DNA of 16,218 nucleotides, from assembly GCA_002337215.1 (NCBI GenBank), contig DDFO01000016.1, positions 14,553 through 30,770 of the forward strand, written 5' to 3'. Shown here piece by piece: positions 1-8,800 of this stretch. The notes under the pieces were generated by a model. The model saw only the letters and a list, made by a program, of their open reading frames with translations, did not search any database and was not told the origin of the DNA. Every line of letters starts with the position of its first letter. The first letter of the stretch is position 1. This DNA is from Phycisphaerales bacterium UBA1926. GTDB taxonomy: Bacteria; Planctomycetota; Phycisphaerae; Phycisphaerales; UBA1924. A program made the position numbers and the translations under genes.

Positions 1-435
1 CGGGCCTGTTGTCTGAACTGAAGGTCGGCCCGGAATCGGGCCCGCGGCTTGGCCCGCGGTCTGTGGGCGCTGCGCCTTGGCCTGCTGCTGGGCGGCCTGC
101 TGAGCCTGATAGCGGCGGCGGAGTTCGGCGATCTGCTGCTGACGTTGCTGGCGGGCGGCATCCGCGGCGGCGGACCGGGCCTGGGCGGCGGTCTGGGGGC
201 GTGCGGTGGGCTGGGACTGCACCTGGATCGTCGTTCGGGCGTTGGGGTCGATGGTCCCAAGATCGTCCGAGACCTGCCCGGTGCGGATCGCCTCGATGCG
301 GCGCTTCTGACGCTCGGCGGCGATGCGCTTCTCCTCAGCGTGCGACTTGGCCTTCTTGGCGATCGCGCCGATGGTCGGACCGGCGATGACGGCGACGAAG
401 ATCAGGATCTGGATAAGACTGCCGAGATTGCCCAT
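1..435 (-). CDS. Membrane-anchored Ala/Gln-rich protein, C-terminus cut by window edge
   Basis: The reading frame is open from the ATG at 435 to the left edge, giving 145 codons with no stop, so the C-terminus is missing. It begins MGNLGSLIQILIFVAVIAGP, a single hydrophobic helix (about residues 6-24) with a very short leading segment. A charged KKAKSHAEEKR stretch follows, then a long Ala/Gln/Arg-rich region (about 80-130) that is probably coiled coil or disordered. This layout suggests a small inner-membrane protein with a cytoplasmic tail. It superficially resembles YajC in having one helix then a soluble tail, but I see no YajC-specific motif and do not assign it. No clear Shine-Dalgarno sequence precedes the ATG. 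It lies 90 bp downstream of the cysteine desulfurase on the same strand. Function unknown. Confidence 0.75.
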   Translation of the reverse strand, partial: MGNLGSLIQILIFVAVIAGPTIGAIAKKAKSHAEEKRIAAERQKRRIEAIRTGQVSDDLGTIDPNARTTIQVQSQPTARPQTAAQARSAAADAARQQRQQQIAELRRRYQAQQAAQQQAKAQRPQTAGQAAGPIPGRPSVQTTGP

Positions 436-480
436 ACGCACAGAGTGTACGGGCGCGGGGCGTGCCGGGTCCCGGGCCCC

Positions 481-510
481 GGCTCGCGGGCAATCTCGGA
501 GACGCGAGCC
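481..510 (-). terminator. Stem-loop after the cysteine desulfurase gene, possible terminator
   Basis: GGCTCGCG (481-488) and CGCGAGCC (503-510) form a perfect 8-bp stem around a 14-nt loop, starting about 15 nt after the desulfurase stop. No T-tract follows on the minus strand, so it is at best a weak or factor-assisted terminator. Confidence 0.3.
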
Positions 511-525
511 CCGACCGCGGGATGA

Positions 526-1734
526 TCAGGCGAGCATCGCGGAGGAGAGCCGGCGGACGGACTCGATGACGATCTCAGCCGCGGCGTCGATCTCGGTGTC
601 GGTCGTGAACCGGGAGAGGCTGAAGCGGACGGACCCGTGCGCGCGCTCGGGGGGGATGCCCATCGCGAGCAGAACGGGGGACGGATCGAGCGATCCCGAT
701 GAGCAGGCGGCACCCGCGGAAGCGGCCAGCCCGCGCTCGGACATCGTGAGCAACAACGCCTCAGCCTCGAGCCTGGGGAAGGCGATGTTGGTGGTGTTCC
801 AGAGGCGTTCGTGCTGCGCACCGTTGATCGAGGCGGACGGGATCGTGTCGAGAATGGACCGCTCGAAACGGTCGCGCATCTCGCCGAGGGTCGCGCGGGC
901 GCTGTCATCGGCGAGCCATGCGGCGGCGGCCTTCGCGGCGGCGGCGGCGGCGAGGGCGCCGGGGACGTTCTCGGTGCCGCCCCGTCGTCCGAGTTCTTGC
1001 GCGCCCTGAAGCGTGGGACGGAGGCGGAGGCCGGGGCGGGTGATCAGGGCACCGATGCCCTTGGGGCCGTGGAATTTGTGGGGGGAGAGGGTGAGGAGGT
1101 CGGCGGGAGGGCCGGGATACAAATGGGATGATGGGGGATTCCCCTCGCTTGCGCGAGGGGCTCGTTGAAGCGACGGTTCAAGAACCGGGAGTTTGCCGAT
1201 CCATTGGACGGCGTCGCAGTGGTAGACCGCCCCGGCGTCCTGGCAGCGGGCGTGGATCTCTCGGGCGGGCTGGATGACGCCGGTCTCGTTGTTGGCCCAC
1301 TGGACGCTGACGAGCGCGCGCGGGTGTTCGGTGAGGGCGCGGTCGAGGTCCTCGAGATCGATCAGGCCGCCCTCGAGGATGTTGAGCCAGCGAACGTTCG
1401 CCTGACCCGCGGATTCGAGGTGGTCGGCCAGATCGCGGACGGCGGCGTGCTCGAGCCGGCTGGTGATGAGGGTGGTTCGGTCCGATGCGCCGAGGACGCC
1501 CCGGATGGCGAGGTCGATGGATTCGGTGCCGGACCCGGTGAAGGTGAGCTGGCGGGGGGGGACGCCGGCGAGGGCGGCGAGGTCCGTGCGCGCGAGTTCG
1601 AGGGCGTGGCGGGCGGCCTGGCCTCCACGGTGAACGGAGGACGGGTTGTGCCAGTGGTCTGAGAGCGCTCGCACGGCGGCGTCGATCGCCTCGGGGATGG
1701 GTCTGGTGGTCGCGTTGTTGTCGAGGTAGGGCAC
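526..1734 (-). CDS. Cysteine desulfurase (NifS/IscS family, PLP-dependent)
   Basis: This enzyme would take sulfur from L-cysteine, leaving alanine, and pass it as persulfide to Fe-S cluster or thio-cofactor assembly. It belongs to class V PLP aminotransferases. From the GTG at 1734 it is 402 aa, normal for the family, starting directly at the usual MPYLDNNATT. Visible landmarks are GSGTES (68-72), EHAAV (96-), ANNETGV (148-), YHCDAVQ (171-177), the PLP lysine K220 in SPHKFHGPKG, RGGTEN (251-) and the catalytic C344 in SAGAACSSGS. An ATG at 1818 is also in frame, but it lies inside the upstream tetR gene and adds a low-complexity leader, so I prefer the GTG. No strong ribosome site is seen. 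The gene follows tetR by 28 nt and is probably cotranscribed. Odd feature: about 20-25 extra residues (around 185-210) before the PLP lysine, holding a palindrome. No scaffold gene is nearby, so I do not choose between iscS, nifS and sufS. Confidence 0.93.
   Translation of the reverse strand: MPYLDNNATTRPIPEAIDAAVRALSDHWHNPSSVHRGGQAARHALELARTDLAALAGVPPRQLTFTGSGTESIDLAIRGVLGASDRTTLITSRLEHAAVRDLADHLESAGQANVRWLNILEGGLIDLEDLDRALTEHPRALVSVQWANNETGVIQPAREIHARCQDAGAVYHCDAVQWIGKLPVLEPSLQRAPRASEGNPPSSHLYPGPPADLLTLSPHKFHGPKGIGALITRPGLRLRPTLQGAQELGRRGGTENVPGALAAAAAAKAAAAWLADDSARATLGEMRDRFERSILDTIPSASINGAQHERLWNTTNIAFPRLEAEALLLTMSERGLAASAGAACSSGSLDPSPVLLAMGIPPERAHGSVRFSLSRFTTDTEIDAAAEIVIESVRRLSSAMLA
1141..1160. 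repeat. Perfect 8-4-8 palindrome inside the cysteine desulfurase gene
   Basis: CCCCTCGCTTGCGCGAGGGG is a perfect inverted repeat with a 4-base loop, directly preceded by GGGGATT, which can pair with the CCCC arm. It is read in frame as APRASEG (residues 192-198) within a segment that family members normally lack. This resembles a REP-type or protein-tolerated palindromic insertion. Confidence 0.75.
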
Positions 1735-1762
1735 GGGGGATCGTAGTGAGCCCCGGGCGTGC

Positions 1763-2383
1763 TCATTCCTTGGGCGGCTTCTCGGCCTGCTTGCCGACGA
1801 GGACGCGGGCGAGGACATCGCTGAGGTGCATGCCCTTCTCGTCGACCTTGTTGTGGCCCTCGACGCCCAGGGCGGTGAGGGCGCCGTAGCCCAGGCCCAT
1901 CGAGATGAGCGACCAGGCGAGGACGCCTGCGCTGAAGCGGTCGCGCACGGCGCCGGTCTTCTGGGCCTCGGCGAGCTCGGCGACGATGAAGGCGTGGAGG
2001 CTCTTGATGTGGTCGTTGATCGCTTTGCGGATATCGGCGTCGTCCACCTCGCTGATCGCCTGGAGGAAGACGCGGTAGGCCTCGCGGCCCTCGTCGGAGA
2101 CCATGGGGTTGTCGCCGATGAGGCGGGCGAGGCGTTCGGCCGGGGTCTTCGCGCCGGCGAGGTCCCGCTCCCATTGCTCGAGCGTGCGCCGGCCTGTGCG
2201 CGCGATCAGGGAAATGAAGAGGTTCTTCTTGGACTTGAAGTGGCGGTAGATAATCGGTTCGGTGACGCCCGCGGACTTGGCGAGCTGCGAGGTCGTCGCG
2301 CGGGCGTAACCCTGGGCGCTGAAGGCCTCGGCGGCAACATCCAAGAGTTGTTCGCGGCGCTCGGCCGCGGGCATTCGACTCAT
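1763..2383 (-). CDS. TetR/AcrR-family transcriptional regulator
   Basis: A 206-aa one-component repressor-type protein. The N-terminal helix-turn-helix is clear: residues about 8-55, with ARATTSQLAKSAGVTEPIIY followed by RHFKSKKNLF, the conserved TetR recognition helix and helix-4 region. Residues about 60-200 form the variable ligand-binding and dimerisation domain, so the inducer cannot be predicted. The ATG at 2383 has a good ribosome site, GGAG at 2397-2394, 10 nt upstream. The gene lies 85 nt after yidD and 28 nt before the cysteine desulfurase, which it may be cotranscribed with. I see no palindromic operator of its own in the 85-nt leader. Its targets are unknown. Confidence 0.9.
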   Translation of the reverse strand: MSRMPAAERREQLLDVAAEAFSAQGYARATTSQLAKSAGVTEPIIYRHFKSKKNLFISLIARTGRRTLEQWERDLAGAKTPAERLARLIGDNPMVSDEGREAYRVFLQAISEVDDADIRKAINDHIKSLHAFIVAELAEAQKTGAVRDRFSAGVLAWSLISMGLGYGALTALGVEGHNKVDEKGMHLSDVLARVLVGKQAEKPPKE

Positions 2384-2468
2384 GATCTACTTTCTCCGCG
2401 TGTGCCGGTGCGTGCTGTTGGGGCCCATGTGTGCCATCGGCTCGCGGGAGGGCGGTCTTTATCGGGTG

Positions 2469-2777
2469 TCACTCAGAATTGTTGGCATCCGCGTCGACGC
2501 TGGACGGAGCGGGGTCGTCCTGATCGGCCGGGTGCGTCTCGTCTGTGATCGGCACGGGGTCGTACCCGCCTGCACTGAACGGATGACATCGAAGAATTCG
2601 GCGGGCGGTGAGCAGCGTGCCTCGGCCCGCTCCGTATCTCCTATACGCGTCCAATCCGTATTGGCTGCATGTGGGCTCGAATCGGCAGTGCCCGCCGATG
2701 AGGGGGGAGAGGGTCACGCGGTAGACCCAGATCAGGGCGATGAAGGGGCGGGCGGCGATGGATACGCGTTCAGGCAC
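2469..2777 (-). CDS. yidD: Membrane protein insertion efficiency factor YidD
   Basis: YidD is a small membrane-associated protein that assists YidC/Sec-dependent insertion of inner-membrane proteins. The family signature is nearly complete: IALIWVYRVTLSPLIGGHCR, then FEPTCSQYGLDAYRRYG, then GTLLTARRILRCHPFSAGGY and DPVP. The three conserved cysteines are present (C31, C37, C64). The protein is 102 aa, with a longer than usual acidic tail (TDETHPADQDDPAPSSVDAD). I chose the GTG at 2777, which overlaps the end of rnpA by 8 nt; the frame has no ATG nearby, and the overlap suggests translational coupling. The same frame stays open far upstream inside rnpA, but that part is shadow sequence. rnpA-yidD adjacency is standard in bacteria; yidC, which often follows, is absent and a tetR gene comes next. 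Confidence 0.93.
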   Translation of the reverse strand: MPERVSIAARPFIALIWVYRVTLSPLIGGHCRFEPTCSQYGLDAYRRYGAGRGTLLTARRILRCHPFSAGGYDPVPITDETHPADQDDPAPSSVDADANNSE

Positions 2778-3234
2778 GGCCGTCTCGCTCGGTTGGCGGT
2801 TCGGGCGACCGCTGCCGCTCGGTCCGCCTGGTGTGCTCGCGGTGGGCCCGCGCGACGAGTTCGGCGAGCGTCGCGCGGTAGGCCGACAGCGGCATGGGCG
2901 TGTGGGGGCGTGCGACGACGATGATGTCGTAGGCGGCGTGAGGCTCTGTGTCGTGAGCGCCTTCGTCGGGTATCGGGAGCGCATGCCGTTCGTGGCGGAA
3001 CGCCTCCCGGAGAAGGCGTTTGACCCTGCCCCGGGCGACGGCGTTGCCGACGCGCCGGCCGACGGAGAGCCCGAGGCGGTGTTCGGGGAGGCTGTTGGGC
3101 TTGATGAAGACGAGCAGCGGGCCGTGGGCCTTGCGGATCTTGAAGTCGTAGACGGCCTGGAAATCGCGGTCGTTGGAGAGGCGGTGGCGCGTGCGGTATG
3201 TGAACAGCTTGGATCCGGGGTTGGCACCGTCCAT
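2770..3234 (-). CDS. rnpA: Ribonuclease P protein component
   Basis: This is the protein subunit of RNase P; it binds the catalytic RNA and helps cleave 5' leaders from pre-tRNA. Recognition rests on HRLSNDRDFQAVYD (17-30), the LGLSVGRRVGNAVARGR stretch (54-70) running into VKRLLREAFR (71-80), which is the RNR signature, and AYDIIVVARP (101-110). At 154 aa it is longer than the usual 110-130, through an acidic insert around 88-99 and a charged tail (130-154). The ATG at 3234 has only a weak upstream GGGTC. It overlaps yidD by 8 nt. In most bacteria rpmH (ribosomal protein L34) precedes rnpA, but here only 34 nt separate it from the stop of a dockerin-tailed gene, so no rpmH fits. Confidence 0.95.
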   Translation of the reverse strand: MDGANPGSKLFTYRTRHRLSNDRDFQAVYDFKIRKAHGPLLVFIKPNSLPEHRLGLSVGRRVGNAVARGRVKRLLREAFRHERHALPIPDEGAHDTEPHAAYDIIVVARPHTPMPLSAYRATLAELVARAHREHTRRTERQRSPEPPTERDGRA

Positions 3235-3268
3235 GTGAGACCCATTCTAGATCGCGCTCACAGAGGGA

Positions 3269-5842
3269 TCAGTCGCAACCGGCGAGGTACCCGTTTATAA
3301 ACGCGACGATATCCATGAGATCGATCACGTCTTCGGGAAGTGCCAGGTCGACCTCGGGATCGGACTGGAGGAATCGCGACATGAATGCTTCGATGTCGGC
3401 CGCGTCGAGAACGCCTGCGGGGAGGGCGAAATCGGCGGGGCAGGTGATGGCGATGGTCACTGTTGTGTCGGAGTAGAACGCGCGCGTGATGAAGCCCTCG
3501 GGCGGAGGGGGTTCGCTCTCGATGTGAGAGAATTGGCCTTCGATACGGTCGGCATCGAGGATTCGGAACTGCTCTGTCGGGCCGGGCGTTCCGTTGGTCG
3601 GCGGGCGGAGGCGGAGCACCCCGGCGATCTCGACGGGGGTTTCTGCGTGGATGGCATCGCTCGCGCCGTCGGCGAGATCGATCACAAGCGTTGCATCGGG
3701 ACCCAGGATGAGTCGGCTGCTCTGGTCGTTTGTCGATCTCTGCTGAACGGTGAACGACGCGATGTCGCCGGTGTCGAATCCGGGGGAGAGGGTGCCGTCG
3801 ATTCGGACGACGCCTTCCGCGTAGCCCTTCCCCTTGATGAGTTGGCCTGGCCCGAGGGTGAGGGTGGCATCGGGAGCCGACCCGATCCCCGGCGGGATCG
3901 TCGGGTCGTCCGCACCGGTGGTGAGGTGGATCTCACCCGTGCCGGCGATGGTCGAATCTTCGTACGCGATAAGCGTCGGGAGGCGGGAGGGTTCGTAGTC
4001 GGGCCTGACGACGATCGTGCCGGAATTCGTGATACCGGCCTCGTTGAGCTTGATCCCGCCTCCGTTCCCCTGGATAAAGCGGATCGTCGTGTTCTCCGCG
4101 ATGGTGATGCTCTCGAAGAACGATTTTCCGGTTTTCTCGAAATACGCACCGTTCGTGGCACGGAGGGTCCCGTTGCGGAAGGTGGGACCGCCGACGGAGA
4201 TGTGGTGCCCGTTGGACACGAGGACCTCTCCGGTTCCCTCGAAATCGAAGGTGCCGCTGATGCTCGAGTCTCTCGCGTCGACGGTCAGACCCCCGGGGAG
4301 ACGAAAATCGCCGATCACGACATCGGGATTCGTGATTCGGACTGTTGGTTCGATGCGCGCCATCGGCGATCCGTTGTTTTTGATCACCCTGATGCGATCG
4401 AGCGTCCCGGTTCCGGCGAGCGTCGAGCCGAAACCGAGGCTGACCGTGCCGTTGTTGCGATCGACCTCGTCATAGTCGGCGCCCCAGATTGTGCCGTTCA
4501 GGACCGTGGTCTCGTTGTTGCGGACATGGAAGATGTACGAGCTGTGGGGGTGGAGGAAGCGGTAGGTGCCCTCGACGATGATGCCGCCGCCGGTGGAGAG
4601 GGTGATCCCGAGTATGAGGGGCTGGCCGGGCTCGGCGGTGATCGTTCCGCCGCTGAGATTCGTGCTTGAGAAACCGAAGGTGCCTCCCGGTTCGACGATG
4701 ATGCGCCCGGAATCGGACTGTGTCAGGTTATCCCAGATCTCGAAGCGGTCGCTCGCGCCGACCCGGAGGGTTCCGTGGTTGATGTAGTCGCCGTGGAGCC
4801 TTCCGGAGCCGGTGATGGTGAGATCCGGCCCGATGACCGCGGGTGTCTCGGCGAGGGAGTGGAATCTCGGCGCTTCGGAGAAGTTGCCCGAGCCGCTGGC
4901 GAGTTCGATCGTGCCTCCTCCCAGGAGCGTGGCACCTTCGAGCAACTCGATGGCGACACCGTCTTCGGAACCGATCCGGAGAGTGTTCTCGGTGATGAAC
5001 CCGCCTTCGCCGACCTCAAGGGTCTGGGCTTCGGAGGTGATATCGCCGACGAGACGGACGCCCCCCTGCAGGCGGACGAGATCGCTCGTGAGGACGATCT
5101 CGCCGCCTGGGAGTTCCTCGATTCGCCCGCCGTCGATGGTCGCGCCGGTTTCGACGAGAACAGACCCTCCGTTGCGGGCCTCGATTCGTCCGTCGCCGGT
5201 CTGGGTGATCTCGGCGCGGACGCGGACAAGGCTCTGCGGCTCATCGGCGGTCACAAGGCCTCGGTTCTCGAATGTGCCCTCGATCTTGCCGTTGCCCAGG
5301 ATGGTGTGCCCCGCGTCGTGCACGCCGCCCCATGGCATCGTGAAGGTCGCGTCGAAGGTCGGCACGTTGTCGGATCGGTCAAGGCGGATGACACCGCTGG
5401 ACCCCGGACCGGGCTGAACGCGTCCCGGCTGAGTGGGTGAGCCCACGATCAGTTGCGTGAGACCCGGGTTGCCGCTGTTGACCCGGATGATCCCGTCGTT
5501 GGTGAGTGTTGCTGAATGGGGCGCGTCGTTGCCGACTTGCAACTCATTCCAGGCGAAGAGCCTGAGAGTCGCGAGCGGGTTTGTGAGCCGGAGTTCGGCG
5601 ACCACGACATCGCTGAGTGGTGCGATTTCATAGACGCCGGGTATGGCGATGACGGCGGTATCGTTCTCACCGGGAATCGTCCCGGTCGACCAATTGCCCG
5701 CGAACTCCCAGAAACTCGACTCGGGGTTGAGCCACTCGATCAGAGGCTCGGGACCGGCGGCGTGGATCGGGGATGACGCGCAGAGCGAGGCCGCGACGCA
5801 TCGGCTCAGCCTCGGGGTGCGCTGGTTTCCTAACACCGTCAC
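3269..5842 (-). CDS. Secreted beta-repeat protein with C-terminal GC-type dockerin (857 aa)
   Basis: A large secreted protein of unknown role. The N-terminus (RLSRCVAASLCASSPIHAAG) reads as a signal peptide. The mature start, FWEFAGNWSTGTIPGENDTA followed by GVYEI, is the 'NW..G..P...D.A.I...G.Y' opening common in autotransporter-like beta-helix proteins. Many Gly/Asn/Thr-rich turns follow (NDGIIRVNS, GHTILGNGKIEGTFENRGLV, and similar), consistent with a right-handed beta-helix. Residues about 801-857 are a two-repeat dockerin tail bracketed by Cys (CPAD...GCD); both repeats lack the usual Asp/Asn calcium ligands. It is a paralogue of the 1199-aa protein next door, sharing the opening, one repeat unit and the region before the dockerin. 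The start is GTG at 5842; the GTG at 5836 lies better placed behind GGAGAGG and may be the real one. Confidence 0.85.
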   Translation of the reverse strand: MTVLGNQRTPRLSRCVAASLCASSPIHAAGPEPLIEWLNPESSFWEFAGNWSTGTIPGENDTAVIAIPGVYEIAPLSDVVVAELRLTNPLATLRLFAWNELQVGNDAPHSATLTNDGIIRVNSGNPGLTQLIVGSPTQPGRVQPGPGSSGVIRLDRSDNVPTFDATFTMPWGGVHDAGHTILGNGKIEGTFENRGLVTADEPQSLVRVRAEITQTGDGRIEARNGGSVLVETGATIDGGRIEELPGGEIVLTSDLVRLQGGVRLVGDITSEAQTLEVGEGGFITENTLRIGSEDGVAIELLEGATLLGGGTIELASGSGNFSEAPRFHSLAETPAVIGPDLTITGSGRLHGDYINHGTLRVGASDRFEIWDNLTQSDSGRIIVEPGGTFGFSSTNLSGGTITAEPGQPLILGITLSTGGGIIVEGTYRFLHPHSSYIFHVRNNETTVLNGTIWGADYDEVDRNNGTVSLGFGSTLAGTGTLDRIRVIKNNGSPMARIEPTVRITNPDVVIGDFRLPGGLTVDARDSSISGTFDFEGTGEVLVSNGHHISVGGPTFRNGTLRATNGAYFEKTGKSFFESITIAENTTIRFIQGNGGGIKLNEAGITNSGTIVVRPDYEPSRLPTLIAYEDSTIAGTGEIHLTTGADDPTIPPGIGSAPDATLTLGPGQLIKGKGYAEGVVRIDGTLSPGFDTGDIASFTVQQRSTNDQSSRLILGPDATLVIDLADGASDAIHAETPVEIAGVLRLRPPTNGTPGPTEQFRILDADRIEGQFSHIESEPPPPEGFITRAFYSDTTVTIAITCPADFALPAGVLDAADIEAFMSRFLQSDPEVDLALPEDVIDLMDIVAFINGYLAGCD

Positions 5843-5894
5843 GCCTCTCCGGCTCGCGACCTCGATCGATTCATGATACCCGGCTCCGCGTTGG

Positions 5895-8800
5895 TTACCC
5901 GCCGCAGCCTGCGAGGAAGCCCTGGACGAAGGCGCTGATATCGGCGAGGTCGAGCACGCCCGATGGGGGAGCGAGGTCCACCAGCGGGCTCTGGGCGAGG
6001 AAGAGCTGGGTGAAGAAGCTGATGTCCTGGAGATCGAGCACGCCGATGGGTGCGGCGATGTCGGCGGTACAGGTGACCGCGGCGATGACCTCGGTGTCCT
6101 CGTAGACGGCGCGGAAGACGCCGCCCTCGGGGAGGATGCCCTCGTAAATCAGCGTGTCGAAGGTGCCGGTGATCTCGGGGGCATTAATGATCGTGTAGCG
6201 GGTCGGGCGCGGGGGCTCGAAGCCGTCGATGGGAGTGAAGCGGAGGGTGCCTCCGACATGGACGGGGACCGTGGCGTTCAGCCTGTCGTTGACCTCCTCG
6301 GCGGAGGCGTGGACCTGATAGGTCGAGGTCGCGGTGAGGCGGAACGCGCTCGTGTCCCCGTTGGGCCTGGCCGCGACGGTATCGACCGTGTCGCCGCCCG
6401 GTGCAAACATGCCCTGGACTTCGATCTCGCCGAGGAGGCGGCCCCGCCCGGAGAGCGTCTGATTCGGGCCGAAGGTGAGCGACTGGTCGGGCTCCGCCCC
6501 GAGGCGGGCATCGTTGAAGTCGGTGTTGCTCGGGTCGAGCCCGAGGATGGTCGTTCCCGTGCCATCGATGAGCGCGGGGGCGTTCGCGATGAGGACCGTG
6601 CCCGAGATGCCGGCGTTGCTGTTGACGGTGAAGGTGCCGTTGTTGGTCATGCCGCCCGCGCCGAGCGTGACGGCGGCGCCCGAGCGGAGGCCCGCGGTGC
6701 CGTTGTTGGTCACGCCCGACATGGAACTGCTGCCCGGCGTGAAGAGGACGCTCCCGGTCGCGTCGCTGTCGAAGGTTCCGCCTGTGATGCTGGCGATGAT
6801 CGAGACGGCACCGGAATTGTCGGCGCGGATCTCGCCGCCTCCCGACTGGTCGATATCGCCGAAGACCTGGAGGTCCTGGCCCGCGCGGTCGGCGGCGATG
6901 GTCCCGTTGTGGATGACCGTGCCGTCGAGCCTCCCCTTTCCGCGGACGGTCTGGGCCGAGCCGATGGTCAGGGTGATCCCGGCCTCGGTCGCGATCCGGG
7001 CGTCGCTGAAGTCGGTGTTCCCGTCGGAGAGGTTGAGCACGACATCGCCCGAGCCGTTGATCAACGCGTCCTGACGGACGCTGAGGACGGTCCCGTTGAT
7101 GCCCTGCGAGGAATTGACGGTGAAGGTGCCGTTGTTGGTCATGCCGCCCGCGTCGAGGCTGAGCGCCGCGCCGTTCCGGAGGCCCGCCTCGCCCTGGTTG
7201 GTAACGCCTGAGATCGAACCGGCGGCGCCCTGCGCGAGGACAGCGCCGGCGCCGGTGCTGTCGAACGAGCCGCCGATGATATCGACCCCGAAGAGGACGG
7301 CGAACCCGTCGTCGGCGCGGATCTGCCCGCCCCCGGACTGGTCGATGACGCCCAGGAGTTGGAGGTCCTGGCCGGGGCGGTCGGCGGAGATTGTGCCGTC
7401 GTTGAGCCAGGCGCCGTTCATCCGCCCCTTGCCGGAGACCGTGTGGCTTGCCCCGAGGTGGGCGACGGCGCCCTCGACGGTTCGGAACTGCGCATCGGTG
7501 AAGTCATTGTTCCCGTCATCGAGGTTGAGATCGATGCGTCCCGTTCCGTCGATGGTCGCGTCTTCTGCGACATCGAGCTGGGTCCCGTTGACGCCGGGCT
7601 GGGAGTTGACCGAGAAGACGCCGTCGTTGGTCATCCCGCCGGCGAGGATGCGGAGGTTGCCCCCGTTGCGGATGCCCGCGGCGCCGAGGCTGGTGACACC
7701 TGAAACCGAGTTGGCGCCGCCGATGGCGTGGACGGCGCCGCCGGTGTCGCCGTCGAAGAAGCCGCCGGTGATGGCGACGCCCTCGAGGACCGCGAAGCCG
7801 CCGTTCGTGCCGCGGGCGGTGCCGCCCCCGGTCTGGTCGACGGTGCCGATCATGCGGACATCCTGGCCGGGGCGGTCGCCGAGGATGGTGCCGTTGTTGA
7901 CGAATGTCCCGTTGAGGCGGCCCTTGCCCGAGACGGTCTGGTCGGGGCCGAAGGTGCCGGTGACGCCCAGGACGGTGGTGACACGGGCGTCGTTGTAGTC
8001 GGTGTTCACATCGCCGATGTTGAGGTCGATCCTCCCCGCGCCCGAGACGGTGACGCTCTGGTCGAAGCGCAGGTCGGTGGTGTTGACGCCCTGGTTGCTG
8101 TTGACCGAGAGGGTGCCGTCGTTGACGATGCCGCCCGTGCCGATCGCGAGCGCCTGGCCGTTGCGGACGCCCATGTCGCCGAGGTTGTGGAGGCCTCCGT
8201 CGATGAGGGCGGTGCCGGCGGTGGACTGGACGGAACCGCCCGAGGCGGTGACGACGGTGCCGCCCGAGACGGACCCGCCGTCCGAGATCCCGAGGACGCC
8301 GTTGTTGGTCGCGCCGACGGTCCCGCTCGCGGTCTGCACGACGGTCGCGGAGACGCGGAGTTCCTGCCCGTCGCGGTCGGCCTCGATCGTCCCGTCGTTG
8401 ATCCACGAGCCGGCGAGCTGGCCCTTGCCGGCGACGGTGTGGTCGGGCCCGTTGGTCGCGGTGACGCCGGCGCTCGTGCCGAGGATGGCGTCGTTGAAGT
8501 CGTTGTTGGCATCGCTGAGGTTCAGGTTGATCGTGCCTGCGCCGAGGATCGCGGTGCTGTCGGTCACGAGGGCGCGGGTGAAGAAGCTGCCCTGGGTGGC
8601 GTTGATCGTGAAGACACCGTCGTTGGTAATCCCGCCGGCGCCGATATTCATGTCGATGCCGTTCGAGACCTCCGCGTCGCCCATGAGGTGGAGCCCGCCC
8701 CCGATGGTGCCGAGGCCCGCCTGGAAGGCGAGCACGCCCCCCGTGCTCGCGGTGAAGATGCCGCCGGTGAGTGAGCCGCTGTCGCCCACGCTGAGACGAC

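Noticed and set aside
436..460. TACACT as a -10 giving a leaderless transcript for the left-edge gene
   Set aside because: A similar TACACT lies upstream of the 1199-aa gene, but neither has a credible -35, so I do not call a promoter.
7728..8774. Long plus-strand open frames across the 1199-aa gene (also 8002-8868, 7096-7998, 6258-7211)
   Set aside because: They are mirror frames of a GC-rich repeat gene, lack recognisable domains or ribosome sites, and conflict with the clear minus-strand signal peptide, repeats and dockerin.
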